A stretch of 64,000 nucleotides of DNA from Adiantum capillus-veneris (lineage: Eukaryota > Streptophyta > Polypodiopsida > Polypodiales > Pteridaceae): contig CM043958.1 of the NCBI GenBank assembly GCA_014529385.2, positions 121,178,817 to 121,242,816 on the forward strand. Reading direction: 5' to 3'. Positions 22,016-34,361 of the stretch are shown here, piece after piece; position 1 is the first letter of the stretch; each line of letters starts with the position of its first letter. A model generated the notes under the pieces. The model saw only the letters and a program-made list of their open reading frames with translations. It made no database searches and was not told the origin of the DNA. The position numbers were made by a program, and so were the translations under genes.

Positions 22016-23976
22016 AAACAGACCTAAACTAGGGAAGAACACGAGCGTCTTGTGAAGTTATCCTTTAACTTCCTCTAAGATCTCTTAGAGTAAAAATTTT
22101 CTTTTAGAAACCGTACAGCTTAAGATTGTCATCTTTTGCTGTGTAGAGGTAGCTTGGAATTAATTGTACTTGTTGAGTACCTTTAGGATTGTAGGATTGT
22201 AGAATTACACTAGGGTTTTGAAGATGATTGATGGACAAGACAAGTTTTAAGATCAGGACTCAAAAAACCATAAAAAACAAGAAAACGAGTGTTTTTGGAC
22301 ACTTTCCACAACCCCATTGCAGTAGAACCTAGGAGTAGGGTAAGTAGAATCCGAGGTGGATTTCAGAACATTGCTCTCTCTGAAAGAATCAATTGTGAGT
22401 TGTTATTTGAAGTTGTAAAATTTCAGGTCTATGGCTAGAAATAGCACGAAAAGACTGCAAACCACTCAATCCGGCTAGAGAGTATGCTTTAATGTATGAA
22501 CCAGTGGGTAAGCTCAAGGACACATTGAGGTAAAAATTTCAAGAGTTTGCAAAAACTCAGATTATTTACTTTTTCTTGACATTTTAGGCCAAATTAAGTT
22601 TTGACTCAGAGGCTTAAATTAGCTCATGAAAAGACTATCCAGTGAAAAAGTTCAAAAAAGTGTTCATTTTAGGCCTAAAGTAAATAATCGCAATTATTTA
22701 CTTTCAGCTCAAAATTGACCAAGCTTGGTACCAGAGACTATGCATGTGTACAAACAACTTTTGTAAAGGCACATAGAATTTGGATCACCAAACTGACAAA
22801 AAACTGGGTAAAAACTAAAGTCTGTACTTACTTTCGGAAATTTGAGTGTAAATTGGGAAAAATTTTGTTCAAACTCGATGAAACTTGATTCATAGGCTTA
22901 TATTGATATGATAGACATGTGTGCATGCTCAATTGACCAAAAAGATGCAAAAAATTACTAGAAGTAAATAATCACAATTATTTACATCTGCCCCATTTTT
23001 CAACTTTTTTGACCAAGTTAGCATACCACTAGCTTTACCATGTTGTAATAAGCCCACTAATTAAATTTGGTAAGATTTGGATCATTGGATTGGAAATTGT
23101 GGCCAAATTTGCAAAGTCAGTCTGCAGATACAAGGATGATGACCATTTGAACCAAAAATTGTCCAAACTTGATGAAACTTGGCTAGGGTGCTTAAGTTGA
23201 GATATTTAACAGATCTGTGTCAAGATTGGGACAAAAACTTGCAAAAACATAGCTGGAGTAAATAATTATAATTATTTTCATCTGCTTCAAAAATTAATAA
23301 TCTTGCACATTTGAGTATACCACAAGGTCAAGCATATCAAGTAGATCACACAAATCAATTTTGGTGAAATTTGGATCACAAAAGTGAGACTTAAGCCAGA
23401 TTCTTGAAAACTGATTTTACGGACACGAAACAGTTGCTAAACTTGAACAAATTTGGTCCAAACTTAGTGAAACTTGTCCAGGGATCTTAACAGGTTGTAT
23501 ACTTGGCAAACCAAGCCAAAAAGTGCAAAAAACTGAGAAAAGTAAATAATCGTGATTATTTACTACTGCTACATAGAGACACCAATTTTGACTTTTGAAC
23601 TTGAACACTGTTAGACCAACATAATAGAAGGCCACCAGGCAGTTTTGGGTTCAATCGAATCCAAAGTGGTACATGTTCACTCAGTTTCCAGGTTGCAAAT
23701 TAATCCTTGATTTTTGCAAAAGTAGAATCTGAAAGTCTCAACTGCTAACTCAGTTAGCTCGAATTGAAGTGATACACATAGACCAGTCTCAATAGTTAGC
23801 AAAAACTATACAGTCTTTGCACGAAAGAATAGCTAACTTGATCAAAATTGATATAGGAATCAGGTTGCGGCCAAGGAATTGACAGCTTGACAGAAGTTGC
23901 AATCAATTCAAGTGGAAGAAATTGACAACAAGTCAATCAGTTAGTAAGTACTCTATCCAGGGCTTCACAAGTCTAT
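22016..23976 (+). other. Leader of element 2: diverged 284-294 bp tandem repeats
   Basis: Non-coding. From about 22540 to 23600 it consists of diverged tandem units, each with a sentence like AACTTGATGAAACTTGG and a palindrome with half-site GTAAATAATCG. Together with the leader of element 1 this shows a shared architecture of periodic palindromes between PBS and gag. Confidence 0.8.
22680..23563. repeat. Four periodic palindromes, half-site GTAAATAATCG
   Basis: Copies at 22680-22701, 22964-22985, 23258-23279 and 23542-23563, each 22 bp; start-to-start spacing 284, 294 and 284 bp. None is a perfect palindrome: each departs by one or two positions. A half-copy lies near 22557. Confidence 0.88.
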
Positions 23977-26900
23977 ATGAACCTTAGATCTGGTCATATA
24001 CTAGGAAACCAAGGCATATTTGGAGAAACCTCCAGTAGAGTATCCACCGAAGAAAGTGTGAATCAAGGCAATCCCTTGCACACTATCCTAGAGGAAGTCT
24101 CAGACACTTTTTCAGAATCAACATCTGAAATGTCTTCCTATTCGACTCACTCAGAAACCGGAATGACAGTGCGCTATAAGCATATAATCTATTTTTATAT
24201 TACTATTCGCATGATGACCATGGTATTGAGTTCGAAGAGGAAATCAGGGCAAACAACCAAGCAAAAATGTACATGAATAGAAATAGAACTCAGTATTTAC
24301 AAGTCGAAAACCTCGACATGATAGACAAATGGGGGTTAGAAGTAAACGTCATAATTCCAGATATGGTAGCTAAAGAAGGACCACGAACTTTAGAATTTGA
24401 GGGATACGATCAAGTTGATTTGAAGCCTTTGAAACGGCTTCATACGGATAATCCAAGGTTTGGGGTCTATTGCTAGGAGGATAGAAACGCCAAAGATCTT
24501 CTATGGACTTCGCATGCAAAATCAGGAAAACTAACACCCATGAAGATCATCTATATCTTCAAGATCAAGATAAGGGTTCAGTAGATCTACCAACCTACCT
24601 GCTTAGGGATGGTTATAACAACAACTTTGTTATGATGACTCCTGAGGAGGTGGAACAAACCAAACACCAAGGGTACTTCATAAGAGATTGGATATTGGGC
24701 CAAGACCCCAAGGACCACAAAATATTCCAAGAGAAGAACACCATGAGAGATCTTCTAAGAGTAATATTAAGAAACTAGAAACCACCTCATCACAAAGAAA
24801 ACCAGATGACACTAAAGCCAGTCCAGGGCTACATGAGTCACTATTTCCAACAGACTGGTTTGAAGGACTCGGAACGGGACCAAGTGCCAAGAGAATGGGA
24901 GTTGAACCAAATAGACGTGTCAGACCAGCTAATTTTTAGAAATGGGTCAGAAAATACCGTGGATCTGGGGATCCATATGACCACTTAGCAAGCTTTAAGC
25001 AAGTGCTAAGAGCAAAACGCATATTCGATTTCCATACTCAATTCGAGGGGTTTGGAATGGCATTAGAAGGAGAAGCATTGATATGGTTCCAAAACATTCC
25101 ACCAAGGTCAATCATGGACTTGAATACATTAGCTCAAGGATTTGTAGCTGCTTGTTCCAAAATGAGGATCAAACACAATATGGTAGCTCAAATCTACAGC
25201 TTTAAGCAGAAACAAGGTGAGTCTGTTAGGGATTGTGCAACTCAAATGAAACAATACATTGCACGATGCCCAGAGCTAGAGATACCTGCAGAATAAAGAC
25301 TGGTATCATTGTTCCTAGAGGGACTGCTAAACAAAAAACTTCATGCTATACTATATAGCAAGAAGCATATAACCCTAGAAGAGTGTGTGTCAAATGCTAT
25401 TGACTTAGGAGACAATTGTGATATTTTCAATGAAGAAGATGTCCCTAAGGATAACCAAAGCAAGAAAACAGCATCCACCAAACCATCACAAGTGGAAACG
25501 ACTGCTGCAGCACCACTTTCAACCATAGAAGACATGCTCAAAAGGATGAATGACATGATGAATAACATGCAAAAAGCACCTATGAGGGGACCAGGGCAAG
25601 GGATACCTCAACAGGGAAAACCAATTAGGCCACAAAAATGGTGTGCAATCGAGGGTAAGTGGACCAACCATCATGAGACCAGTGAGTGCTATTAGCGACC
25701 AAAGTATGATGGGAATTTTCAGTACGTGTGTATGAGGCCACAAGGATAGTCCATGTATAGATATCAGCCTAATATGACCCCAACTCAAAGACCACCGATG
25801 GGTATGGATAGACCTCAACCCATGTTGGGTCAACAATCTCCATATCTAGGACATAATGCAGTGCCTATAAAGTACATGCATCCAAAGGGATTCATAGATG
25901 AATAAGCACTAGTGCCTGTTACACCCTATGCTGAGCCTAGTCCATCTACAATAATGGTAGAAAGAGATTGGTATAATTCACATCCACCACCAACGGAAGA
26001 ACCTATGACTTATACTCCACCAGAGCTTGCACCAATGTATTATGTGGCTAATCGAGGTGTTAGACCTCCTATGGTAAGACCCATGATTAACCCAAGAACT
26101 AGAAATTTTCATAACTATGGTGCAGATGATCATTGGAAAAATGAATGGGCAGAGCCTGACAAAAACCTCAAGCCTGTTGAAGCTTATTGCATACAATGTT
26201 GCAAAAAGGGAGGACACTTCCCTGAAGATTGTCCAAAAAATCCTTAAAACAATAGTGAATGTAGTCCAAGTGTTACCTAGTAGCTCATCTGAGAGTGAAC
26301 CAATTGTTCCAATCAAGGTAATCACCAGAGCCCAGGCTAAGAAAAAGAAACATAACTCCTCTGATGACTCGAAGAATACAAAAATTTCCTCTCAAAAGAC
26401 CAAAAGAAGCAGAAACAAGAGGTATGGGATGAGAAAACAGAAACAAAGGGCTGAAATCAAGGAGAAAGCAAAGAAGCTATTCCAGGAAATGGTGAAAGAA
26501 ACTGGAAGTGAAATCAAGGAAACCACCGTGAAATCTGGAGGATCAATTTTTGAGCCTATTAATGCAGCCTTAGAAGCTTACCAAGCGGAACTTAAAGCAT
26601 GCCAAAACATGGAAAACAAATGGAAAAACTATCCTTCTCCAGACATGGAAGCAACTAAGATTGAAGCTTATCAAAATTTGGTCAGAATCACGTAAGAGTT
26701 GCTGGAAAAACAAAAACCCAAGCTCAAAAGTATGGAAAAACTTGAGGAGCTCGTGGTAGGAACTAATAAAGAAAATTCCAAAGTGGTGGTAGAACCCCAC
26801 CTTGAAACAAAAGATTCAGAACTTATAGTGTCGGACAGTGAAGATGCCTTAGACGAAATTCCATTCGTAAAAGAAGGCTGGCCATGACACTTATGGGAAA

Positions 26901-26990
26901 AAGTTAGAGAGATTAATGAGGGGAGCCTAACTCTGAAGTCAGATCCTATAGAGGAAGTTAGGTTATACAATCTACCTCCTGATATGGACA
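23977..26990 (+). pseudogene. Gag of element 2, multiply frameshifted
   Basis: Starts MNLRSGHILGNQG (as element 1). The capsid core at 25003-25296 contains FEGFGMALEGEALIWF and IYSFKQKQGESVRD. The adjoining frame to 25695 has a PNxPQ-like proline stretch and ends before a stop at TSECY. The knuckle CIQCCKKGGHFPEDC is at about 26191-26235, followed by a basic, coiled segment starting VITRAQAKKK (to about 26695). At least eight frame changes or stops occur, so it is not translatable as one protein. Gag forms the particle and binds RNA. Confidence 0.85.
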
Positions 26991-27934
26991 TGGCTGTACA
27001 ATCCTTGTACGTGGATTGTGGATCTGAAGCTTCAGGAATTTCTAAACCATTGACCTTGAAAACTCTACCCTCTTACTTGGGAGATAACGAAGATGAATCC
27101 ATAGTGTGTAGAACCACTCAAGTAAAAAGAGCGAAACAGACCCTAGAAGTAGACAACATCCATTCAATCATGTCTACACCCATTCAATGCACTCCTACTT
27201 TAGGGGAACTGTTAAAAATCAGATCATATTTATGGAGTGATCTACACAAAACTCTAGAGAAGGTGGGAATAACGGGGCTAATCGCAAAAAATTTGAGAAA
27301 ATTGGAACACGAAATGGATAACAAAGAGATTCGATATGTTCCAATGAACAAAGTCGAAGAATACTACGAAGGGGAAGAAGGAAACACGACCCTTTCAGTG
27401 AGGTATACTCATATAGAAACCATGGCAATACTGGATAGTGGGGCAAGCATAGCCATACCCACGAAAGCAATATGGGAATCCTACGACAACCAGCCATTAG
27501 ACAAACTCGAATGAAGTTGCAATTGGTTGATGGACACATCAAAAGACCCTTAGGACCGCTTGAAAAAGTGATTTAATTCTTGTGGGATTGAATATCAACA
27601 CACCTTTTTCCATAGTATACTTTGGAAAGAAACTCGATTACCAAATCATATTGGTAAGACCTTTCATGCGACAAGTACAACTCATCCAAGATTGGGAAAA
27701 CAATTATCTGTATTACTTGAAGCAAGTGGGATCAATAACAAGGGTTAATCTAAAAGATCACACTTATAGAGATGTCATGAAAACGCCCATGCAAGAGTTT
27801 GATTCAGTCTCTTTGGCTGAAAGTAACCTTCCATCTTGGCTAAACAAAGACACTCTTATTTGGATGTGTGGAGCTTCAAAAAACGGGAGCTTAAAATGAG
27901 AAGAATGTATCTTAGAAATGGATTGCACAGATGA
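26984..27934 (+). pseudogene. Protease region of element 2, interrupted by the DNA transposon
   Basis: The frame 26984-27514 resembles element 1 (LKTLPSYLG, STPIQCTPTLGELLKIR) and has the catalytic motif MAILDSGASIAIPTKAIW near its end. A frameshift leads into 27582-27899 with IILVRPFMRQVQLIQDW, the second-lobe block in which the usual LGRPF is LVRPF. After a stop at 27897 the coding similarity to element 1 continues to the insertion point at 27942 and resumes at 39161. Confidence 0.85.
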
Positions 27935-27942
27935 AGCCTATA
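27935..27942. other. Left target-site duplication AGCCTATA
   Basis: Identical to 39161-39168. With one copy and the intervening 11,218 bp removed, the element 2 frame reads straight through and matches element 1 (DEAYIPEPFPE against DKDYIPEPFPE). Confidence 0.93.
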
Positions 27943-27996
27943 GAGGAATCCCAAAATCCGAGCCAATAAAAGCGAGCAAACCATAAACTGAGCAAA
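27943..27996 (+). repeat. Left terminal inverted repeat (degenerate)
   Basis: Begins GAGGAATCCC and contains CGAGC, GCGAGCAAACC and CTGAGCAAAAC. The three GAGC blocks align at identical distances with the reverse complement of the right end. Confidence 0.82.
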
Positions 27997-28013
27997 ACTA
28001 ACAATTTTTTTGG

Positions 28014-28245
28014 ATATCCTTGTGCAATATATTAGTTGCAATACAAAATTACGCAAACCATAAACTTTTTCTTGATATCTTTGCAAGACAAATTTTTTTG
28101 ATATCCTTGTCCAATATATTAGTTGCAATACAAAATTACGCAAACTGCAAACTTTTTCTTGATATCCTTGTAATACAAAATTATGCAAACCATAAACTTT
28201 GCAAAACTTACAATGTTTTTTTATATCCTTGTGCAATATATTAGT
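28014..28245. repeat. Left subterminal tandem repeats
   Basis: Three to four imperfect units of about 80-95 bp share GATATCCTTG, CAATATATTAGTTG, CAATACAAAATTACGCAAAC and GCAAACCATAAAC. Subterminal repeats of this kind are often transposase-binding sites (inference). Confidence 0.75.
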
Positions 28246-28250
28246 TGTAT

Positions 28251-28409
28251 ATATTGTGGTGTGTGGTTGTGAAGGTGGAGTCCGGCCACCTAGTGTGGTC
28301 AAACATGTTATGGTTGTAACTGCTTGATGGTAATATAAGGAGGTGCCGGATGAGAGAGAGGCACACTTGGTTTGGACGTGTAGGCAGAGTCGACAACACA
28401 CCACAATAT
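28251..28409. repeat. Possible small MITE, 14-bp inverted ends
   Basis: ATATTGTGGTGTGT at 28251-28264 is the exact reverse complement of 28396-28409. No clear target duplication. The rest of 28410-28677 shows nothing beyond a short inverted pair (GTTAGAGATA / TATCTCTAAC). Confidence 0.4.
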
Positions 28410-28677
28410 CTTAGATTTTTGCTGGTTAGAGATACTCCCTACCTAGTTTCTTAACCTAAAATAATAATTTTAAATTATTCTATCTCTAACACATGCCAAA
28501 AACCTTCCATCAACATTGAAATTAACCAAAAAGGTGTATTGCATCTACAAATCAAAATGGAGTGTGCAACAAAAAAAATACTGCCGCACTAGAATATTTG
28601 GGGCAAAAGTTAATAGCCATAAGCACATATCACCGAAAAAGCTACGGCTATAAAATCATAGCAAGGTCCACAAGCCT

Positions 28678-31600
28678 TTAAGGCTGCATCAGCACCCGTG
28701 AACCTCCAAGTGCTTGGACTAACTCCAATTTCGTTAAAGCCGCCTGATGCATGAACTCATGAGCATGAGGGTCAAGGCCAAGTACTTGCAGAAATATGAA
28801 GTAAATGTGCTTACATGGCATATACACAAGGCTCTTGCTTTCTCGGTTTTGAAAATCCTCGCAAGTACATCTAGGAAAATCTGACATTGTCACAGAGTAT
28901 GTCACTCCCTTTGCACTTGACCCCACAGTATTAACATAGAAAACATGTGTTTCATTGCAAACCACAATGACCTCTCGCACCAACTCTACTGCCATGGTTC
29001 TACCCACTTCAATCTTGCCATGAAACTCCTTTGTTAATCGTGATCTCCATTTCACAATCTTTCCATCTCTAAATTTGGGACGGATGCTGCTAGCAACTCT
29101 TTGGTTCAATGGAACTGTTTCATCCATTCTTGATGTTGATGCAACTCCTGCTCGTAAAACAAAACCATTGGCTTGCAGTTGCGTTACCTCTTGAGGTTGA
29201 AAATTTGTGCCCTCTGCAACCACCGAAACATCGGGAGCACATCGGGAGCTGGACCTGGTGGCCCTTCGACTATGATGTGAACCTTCCAGGTGTGCATGTT
29301 ATTGGAATTACAAAACCAAATGAACCCTTCCACAAGGCCTCCCAATTGTGAACCAGATGACCCCAAAAACAAGGAGCTGGCACCCCTATTTGGCATCCGT
29401 TGAACATGCATTAATGAACCACCCACATCGATCTCCATCTTTTGACACTACACCAAAACAAGTCATCTTTCTCCCAGGTTCTGTTCTCCTTATTGCCCAA
29501 ACTGACTTTGCTACATTTGCTTCGGGATATGGGACATCCTTTGAAGATTTTTTTTGGTGTTCAAGCCCACCAATTGAAGTTGTCATTGTAACATACTCTG
29601 GCCTGTGGCTATCCTCCTCCAAGACAATATTTGCATCAGCAAAAATCGGCCCCTTTTTTCTAATACTCTTCTCTTGGAGTATATTTCTATTCATTTCTGG
29701 ACTATTGACACCCATTTCATGCATTGAAGAATGTGTGAGGTCAAATAGTTTCTTTCCAACTGCCGCGGAAACAGATGAAGGTCGGTTCATGAAGCGATCT
29801 GCCAAATCTTTAATGTCGGGACCGGTGGAGCTCCCAACACCTTTAAAATAGGCATTATATTTCACACTTTGAAGCACAGCTAAAGCCATATCTGCACATG
29901 CTGCCTCATACAAACTTATGTGATCCTTGTAACCAACCGAGGCACGCATACTAGCATGTTTTGACTCAGACAAGTTTGTGTTAGGAACAAAGATACCTGC
30001 AGCATCTTGTGATACAAATCTTTCCCCCCAATGAGGCACTCGTACATCCCACCAAGCCAACCATGTCTCCAATGAAGAAATCTCCCCTTCAATGGCCATT
30101 CCTGTTTTCCAAAATCTTCTAAGGTCTCCCTTACAATGCTCAGCCACATTCTCTGTAGGTGCAGTTCTCCACTTGCGACACAAAATCTTGTGCTCCTCTT
30201 GAAATGCTGGACGGATACACTTGACAGTATGTCGAACCATACTTTGCTCCCAATGAAACAAACATGATCTCTCTTTGTCTGGAGTAGACTTCTTTGCTCC
30301 CCCAAAATAAACAGTACGCACAGCAATCCAATTGGCACTGGCTTCATCTGCCATAAATACCCTAAACTCTGGCTTATCAAAACCCTGTTGCTTAACCACA
30401 TTGTTCAGCATCTTCCAAAATTCAATCTGAGCATATTTATTTTCCACGCTAAACTCAGCAGTTGCAATGGTGAGTAGCTCTCGTACGTAAGGGTCGTAGA
30501 CATGCGCTGACATAGTCGGCCATCCTTGAACACGGTGAACATGATCAAAGTGCACCCACATTTGCTCCAAATTACCTCCAGGATGCTTGCGATTCACCAA
30601 ATCAACTCCACTGCCCGGTCCCTTAATTGACATTTTAAATACATGAGGTTGTACTTTATCACCCAGTTGGCCTGGAAAAAGGATACTATGGATAAAAGGA
30701 TATCTGCACTTGCTTTTCAAGTCAAGCACTGCCTCAAGACCTTTTGAAGTGATATTCTTTGATCTTTTTGCAGACTCCAAACTTCGTTCGACTCTCCTTT
30801 TATTTGACAGGGGAGTCATAATGTCAAGGAATTCAGCAAATTCCAAATATTCAATCATAGCACTTGCAGTTGAACCTGCTTCAATAAGCTTTTCCATGCT
30901 AAGATCATTAGTGGTGGCCCTCTCCAATTGTTTCACAGTCACCATAGGGTCCCGACTTGCTCGATCAAGCAACATTTCATCTATGTGACTTTCAACCATC
31001 CGACTCCTCCCTTCTGCACATGGATGATTATGTTCTCCAAGATGCAAAGCACACCTAGTACAATTATGCTTATCTCTAGGCAAACAATAGTAAATCACTG
31101 CAGGACATGTAGATACACATTTTGGAATCTGTCCATAATGAGTGCATACCAGTGTGCCATATTGAGAAGAGATCAATCCTTTAGGACAGGATTTAACAAG
31201 CCGACCTCGCCATTGAGACTCATTGAACATATTTGAGCGCAAATAAAATGGACAATCAATGTTGATGCAGCGCAAATGCCCAGAGCATCTATTAAATCTG
31301 AGAATGCCATTAAAACTATCACTGCTACAAGTGACATACTCTGTCCACATGTGACTATCATGTCTTTGCTCCATACCACTCATACCTGAAGAATTACCAG
31401 ATGGCGGTAATTCAAAAGCAATATACCCATCATAATGAGCTGGTAGCTCATCAGTACAGACCACTTCCTTGGCTTGATGGAGGGCAATATATAAATTGCT
31501 TTTCAATGGAATGCACTTAATCATGTCAATAACACTCGCATTGATCTCAGAGAGAGGCACTTTCTTGTCTTTCATGTCTTGAGAAACTCTGCCAATGCCA

Positions 31601-31872
31601 GCATCAATCTGATCCTCACTTCTCATATCCACCTTGTAGAACTGGTGTTGTTCATGATCAAGCATAAAAGTTCGCTCACCATCTGATGATATAGTAGCTT
31701 CTACCTTGACTTGCGGTCCAAATAATGTTAGTGGACGAAGACAGAAATTAGCATCACGAAGCTCAAAATGTTCTTGCAAAGAAGCAACTGTCAAAGAATA
31801 AATTCTGGTATCGAACATAAGCACTATCTTCTGTCCACGCCCTGGACCAAAAACTGTAATGCATCTCCCCAT
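28678..31872 (-). pseudogene. SWIM zinc-finger DDE transposase (two frame lesions)
   Basis: The main frame (31872-29386, 828 codons, start MGRCITVFG) has a cysteine-rich cluster at residues 180-284 ending CTRCALHLGEHNHP (C271, C274, H281, H283; FLYWCH/GCM-like), then an RNase H-fold transposase core: D443 in HFDHVH, D509 in FMADEASANW, CLFHW (C537, H540) and E636 in NTNLSESKH. The C-terminal part at 29223-28678 has a SWIM finger, CTCEDF then CKHIYF. These two parts are in the same frame, but about 170 bp between them is read in another frame. One break near 29388 is a small indel; the other is an 11-bp tandem duplication (ACATCGGGAGC at 29228-29249). The full protein would be about 1,060 residues. 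The enzyme would cut and join transposon ends. It is divergently arranged with the methyltransferase. Confidence 0.85.
29228..29249. repeat. 11-bp tandem duplication that shifts the transposase frame
   Basis: ACATCGGGAGC occurs twice in tandem. Dropping one copy brings the upstream frame into that of the SWIM finger. Confidence 0.85.
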
Positions 31873-33516
31873 GGGTTAATAGTGTGTTTAGCAGAGGGTA
31901 AGAATATCAAAGAGTAGTGGCATGGTTGTTTTTTATACAGCGGGTGTAAATAGAATAGAGTGATATCTTTAAAATTCTATCCATAAGCACAAGCCGCCAG
32001 CAATATTGCACGTTTGTGTTCACACGAACATTAATTATTGGTTTATAAAATATATTTTAGAAATAATAATTCATTATATAATATAGTCAAAACATGAAAT
32101 ATAAAGTGTTCAAAAAACGAGCCTGCTTTGAGTGTTAAAACACTTAAAAAGGACCTGTTTTAGTTTTAAAAAACACTAAAAAAACGAACCTGCTTTTAAT
32201 TTTTAAAACACTAAAAAACGACCCTGCTTTTAGTTCTTTGAATTTTACGATTTTAAGTCAATCAAGCATATTAGTGACAACCGAACTTCACCTACCCAGT
32301 TAAATGTCCCATGCACAATATCCCATGCCAAAGTTAAGGGTGTTTACCCCATGCTGAGTGTTTTTGGTCACAAATTTCTAAAATGCTCTTCAAGTTTTTC
32401 AAAATTCCCAAAGTACCCCTTGTCGTGAGATTGAATTTCTTGAAAGGCAGAAAACCTGTAGCTTTTCATAAGAAGACTAACTGTCTATTAATACGAGTAA
32501 TTTCTTTATTATTTTTAGTTATAATTTTGCATGGTAATTTGTGCCAAATTACATGCTAAGAAATTAAAAACGGAGTCATGGTTTCATATTCTTTAATCAA
32601 GCTCGCAAAAAACCTAGATATAGTGTAATCCCAACTACAAAATTTGAAATTTACCTTTAAATTTTATATTTGAAGGTGAAAAAACCCGTAAAATTTAGAA
32701 AACATTAGTGTAATTTGGTATAAATTACCATGCAAAATTTCCGTTGTTCCACATATGTAAAATTCTCCGTTGTTCCACATATGTAAAATTTAGAAAAGAT
32801 ATAGTGTAATTTGGTGAAAAAACCCATAAAAATTAGAAAAGATATAGTGTAATTTGGTATAAATTACCCGTAAAATTTAGAAAAAATTAGTGTAATTTCC
32901 GTTGTTCCACATATGTAGGTTTGCCAAGTTTTTGAAAAAAAGATTTTTTCAAGCATTGTGATCATTAGCTATACGCGGGCAACTCCATGATCATTAGCTA
33001 TACTCCATGCACTAATTAATACCTCCTGAGAGAGAGAGAGAAAGAAAGAAAGATAGGGAACGATCATAATATGAAAGGGGCCCTGTAGGCCCCTACTGTA
33101 GTTTTTTATAGAAATTCACAAGTATAGCTTTAAAGAAATTCACATGTCTCTGCAGCGCTCTATCTCATCTCTCTTTGCAGCGCTCTCTCTCATCTCTCTT
33201 TGCGTTGTCTCTGTAGTCTGATGCCGCTTGCAGAGTTGCCAAGCCTCAGGTTCCCTCTCGCCTCTCCCCTCCACCTGCTCGCCACCAAGCGGCTTGCTTG
33301 CGCCCACCAAGCCTAATGTTCCCTCTCGCCTCTCCCCTCCACCTGCTTGCGCCCACCAAGCTCTCAAGCTGATAACGCTCGGAGAAGGGAGAACCTGCTG
33401 GGAGTCAAGTTCGGAGCTCGGAGCTTGGCGAAGGGAGAACCTGCTGGGAGTCTAACTCGGCCATGGGGAGAAGGGAGTCTACGTCGGCCCAAAAACCTCC
33501 TGCCAGGTAGATTTGT
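31873..33516. other. Shared 5' region of the two transposon genes, part 1
   Basis: No gene is supported. 32100-32245 holds four imperfect units of about 42 bp with CCTGCTTT and AAAACACT. 32690-32920 holds repeated TAAAATTTAGAAAA, GTGTAATTTGGTATAAATTAC and CCGTTGTTCCACATATGTA phrases. 33180-33460 is CT- and GC-richer, with direct duplications (GTTCCCTCTCGCCTCTCCCC and GGGAGAACCTGCTGGGAGTC, each twice). It may contain the promoters and a non-coding first exon of the methyltransferase gene. Confidence 0.6.
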
Positions 33517-33731
33517 AAACTACCTGTAGCCATCCACGCCGGCGTGGATGGCTACAGGTAGTTTTTTTTTCAATGTTTTAAAGCTATGTTTCTAAGGGTT
33601 ATGTTTTAATTAAAATGAGAAGCCTTCTGTAACTACAACTCTTCACTCTGAAATTGGAATTTGAATCTTTCTGTAACTATAACGCTCTCTGTAAAGCCCA
33701 AGAGAGATGTTGGAGGGGTAGTGCACCCCCC

Positions 33732-33776
<45 letters not shown>

Positions 33777-34315
33777 CATGGCGAAAACTCAAACCAAAGC
33801 GCTTGTGTTGGGATAAATTGCCAAGGCTCTGCCAAGACTTCTGTGTAATTTCCTTATCATTATGATTCTAAGCCTAAACTACCTATAGCCATCCACGCCG
33901 GCGTGGATGGCTAGAAGGAGTTTTGGATGTGAAAATCTACCTGTTTATAAGCTCTCTCTGAGAATCTTCAGATGTGTATAGCTTCTCTTAAAACTACTTG
34001 AAGCCATCCACGCCGGCGTGGATGGCTAGAAGTAGTTTCTTGCAACATTTGTTTAGCAGTAGTGATTCATTTTTTCATTGAATTTAATCATGTTTTATTA
34101 AGCTAAGTAAGCTCAGTCAAGCTATCCACGCCAACATGGATGTCTAGAGGGAATTTCTCGAGATTAATTTTTATAATTGACCATACTTTTTTGAAATTGT
34201 TAGCTCCCCTCTATCAATCCAATCCGACATGGATGCTTAGGTGGAGATCAATAAGATAAAGTTTTGATTTTTTGAATTGCCTCTAGGCATCCGCGTCGGC
34301 ATGGACGCCTAGAGG
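33517..34315. repeat. Six palindromes upstream of the methyltransferase gene
   Basis: Centres at about 33540, 33899, 34014, 34132, 34226 and 34297. The first (33517-33564) is a perfect 48-bp palindrome with core half-site AGCCATCCACGCC; the second (33876-33923) and third (33991-34038) have the same perfect 26-bp core with imperfect flanks; the last three are degenerate (34280-34315 with CCTCTAGGCATCCGCGTC). Spacing shrinks towards the gene (359, 115, 118, about 94, about 71). They are candidate binding sites for a dimeric protein, for example the ParB-like product or the transposase, or hairpins in the transcript. A GA microsatellite lies at 33738-33773. Confidence 0.9.
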
Positions 34316-34361
34316 GAATTTTAGTGAAGTAATTAAATTGTTTTTGGTTTTGTTTTGCAAG

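Noticed and set aside
22680-23563. Regularly spaced palindromes considered as a CRISPR-like array
   Set aside because: The spacing is about 284 bp, the intervals are related to each other rather than unique, and the context is a plant retroelement leader.
33228-33848. Frames at 33228-33455 and 33654-33848 as first coding exons of the methyltransferase gene
   Set aside because: They are driven by CT/GA-rich repeats and lack a donor in a phase that would join 34362.
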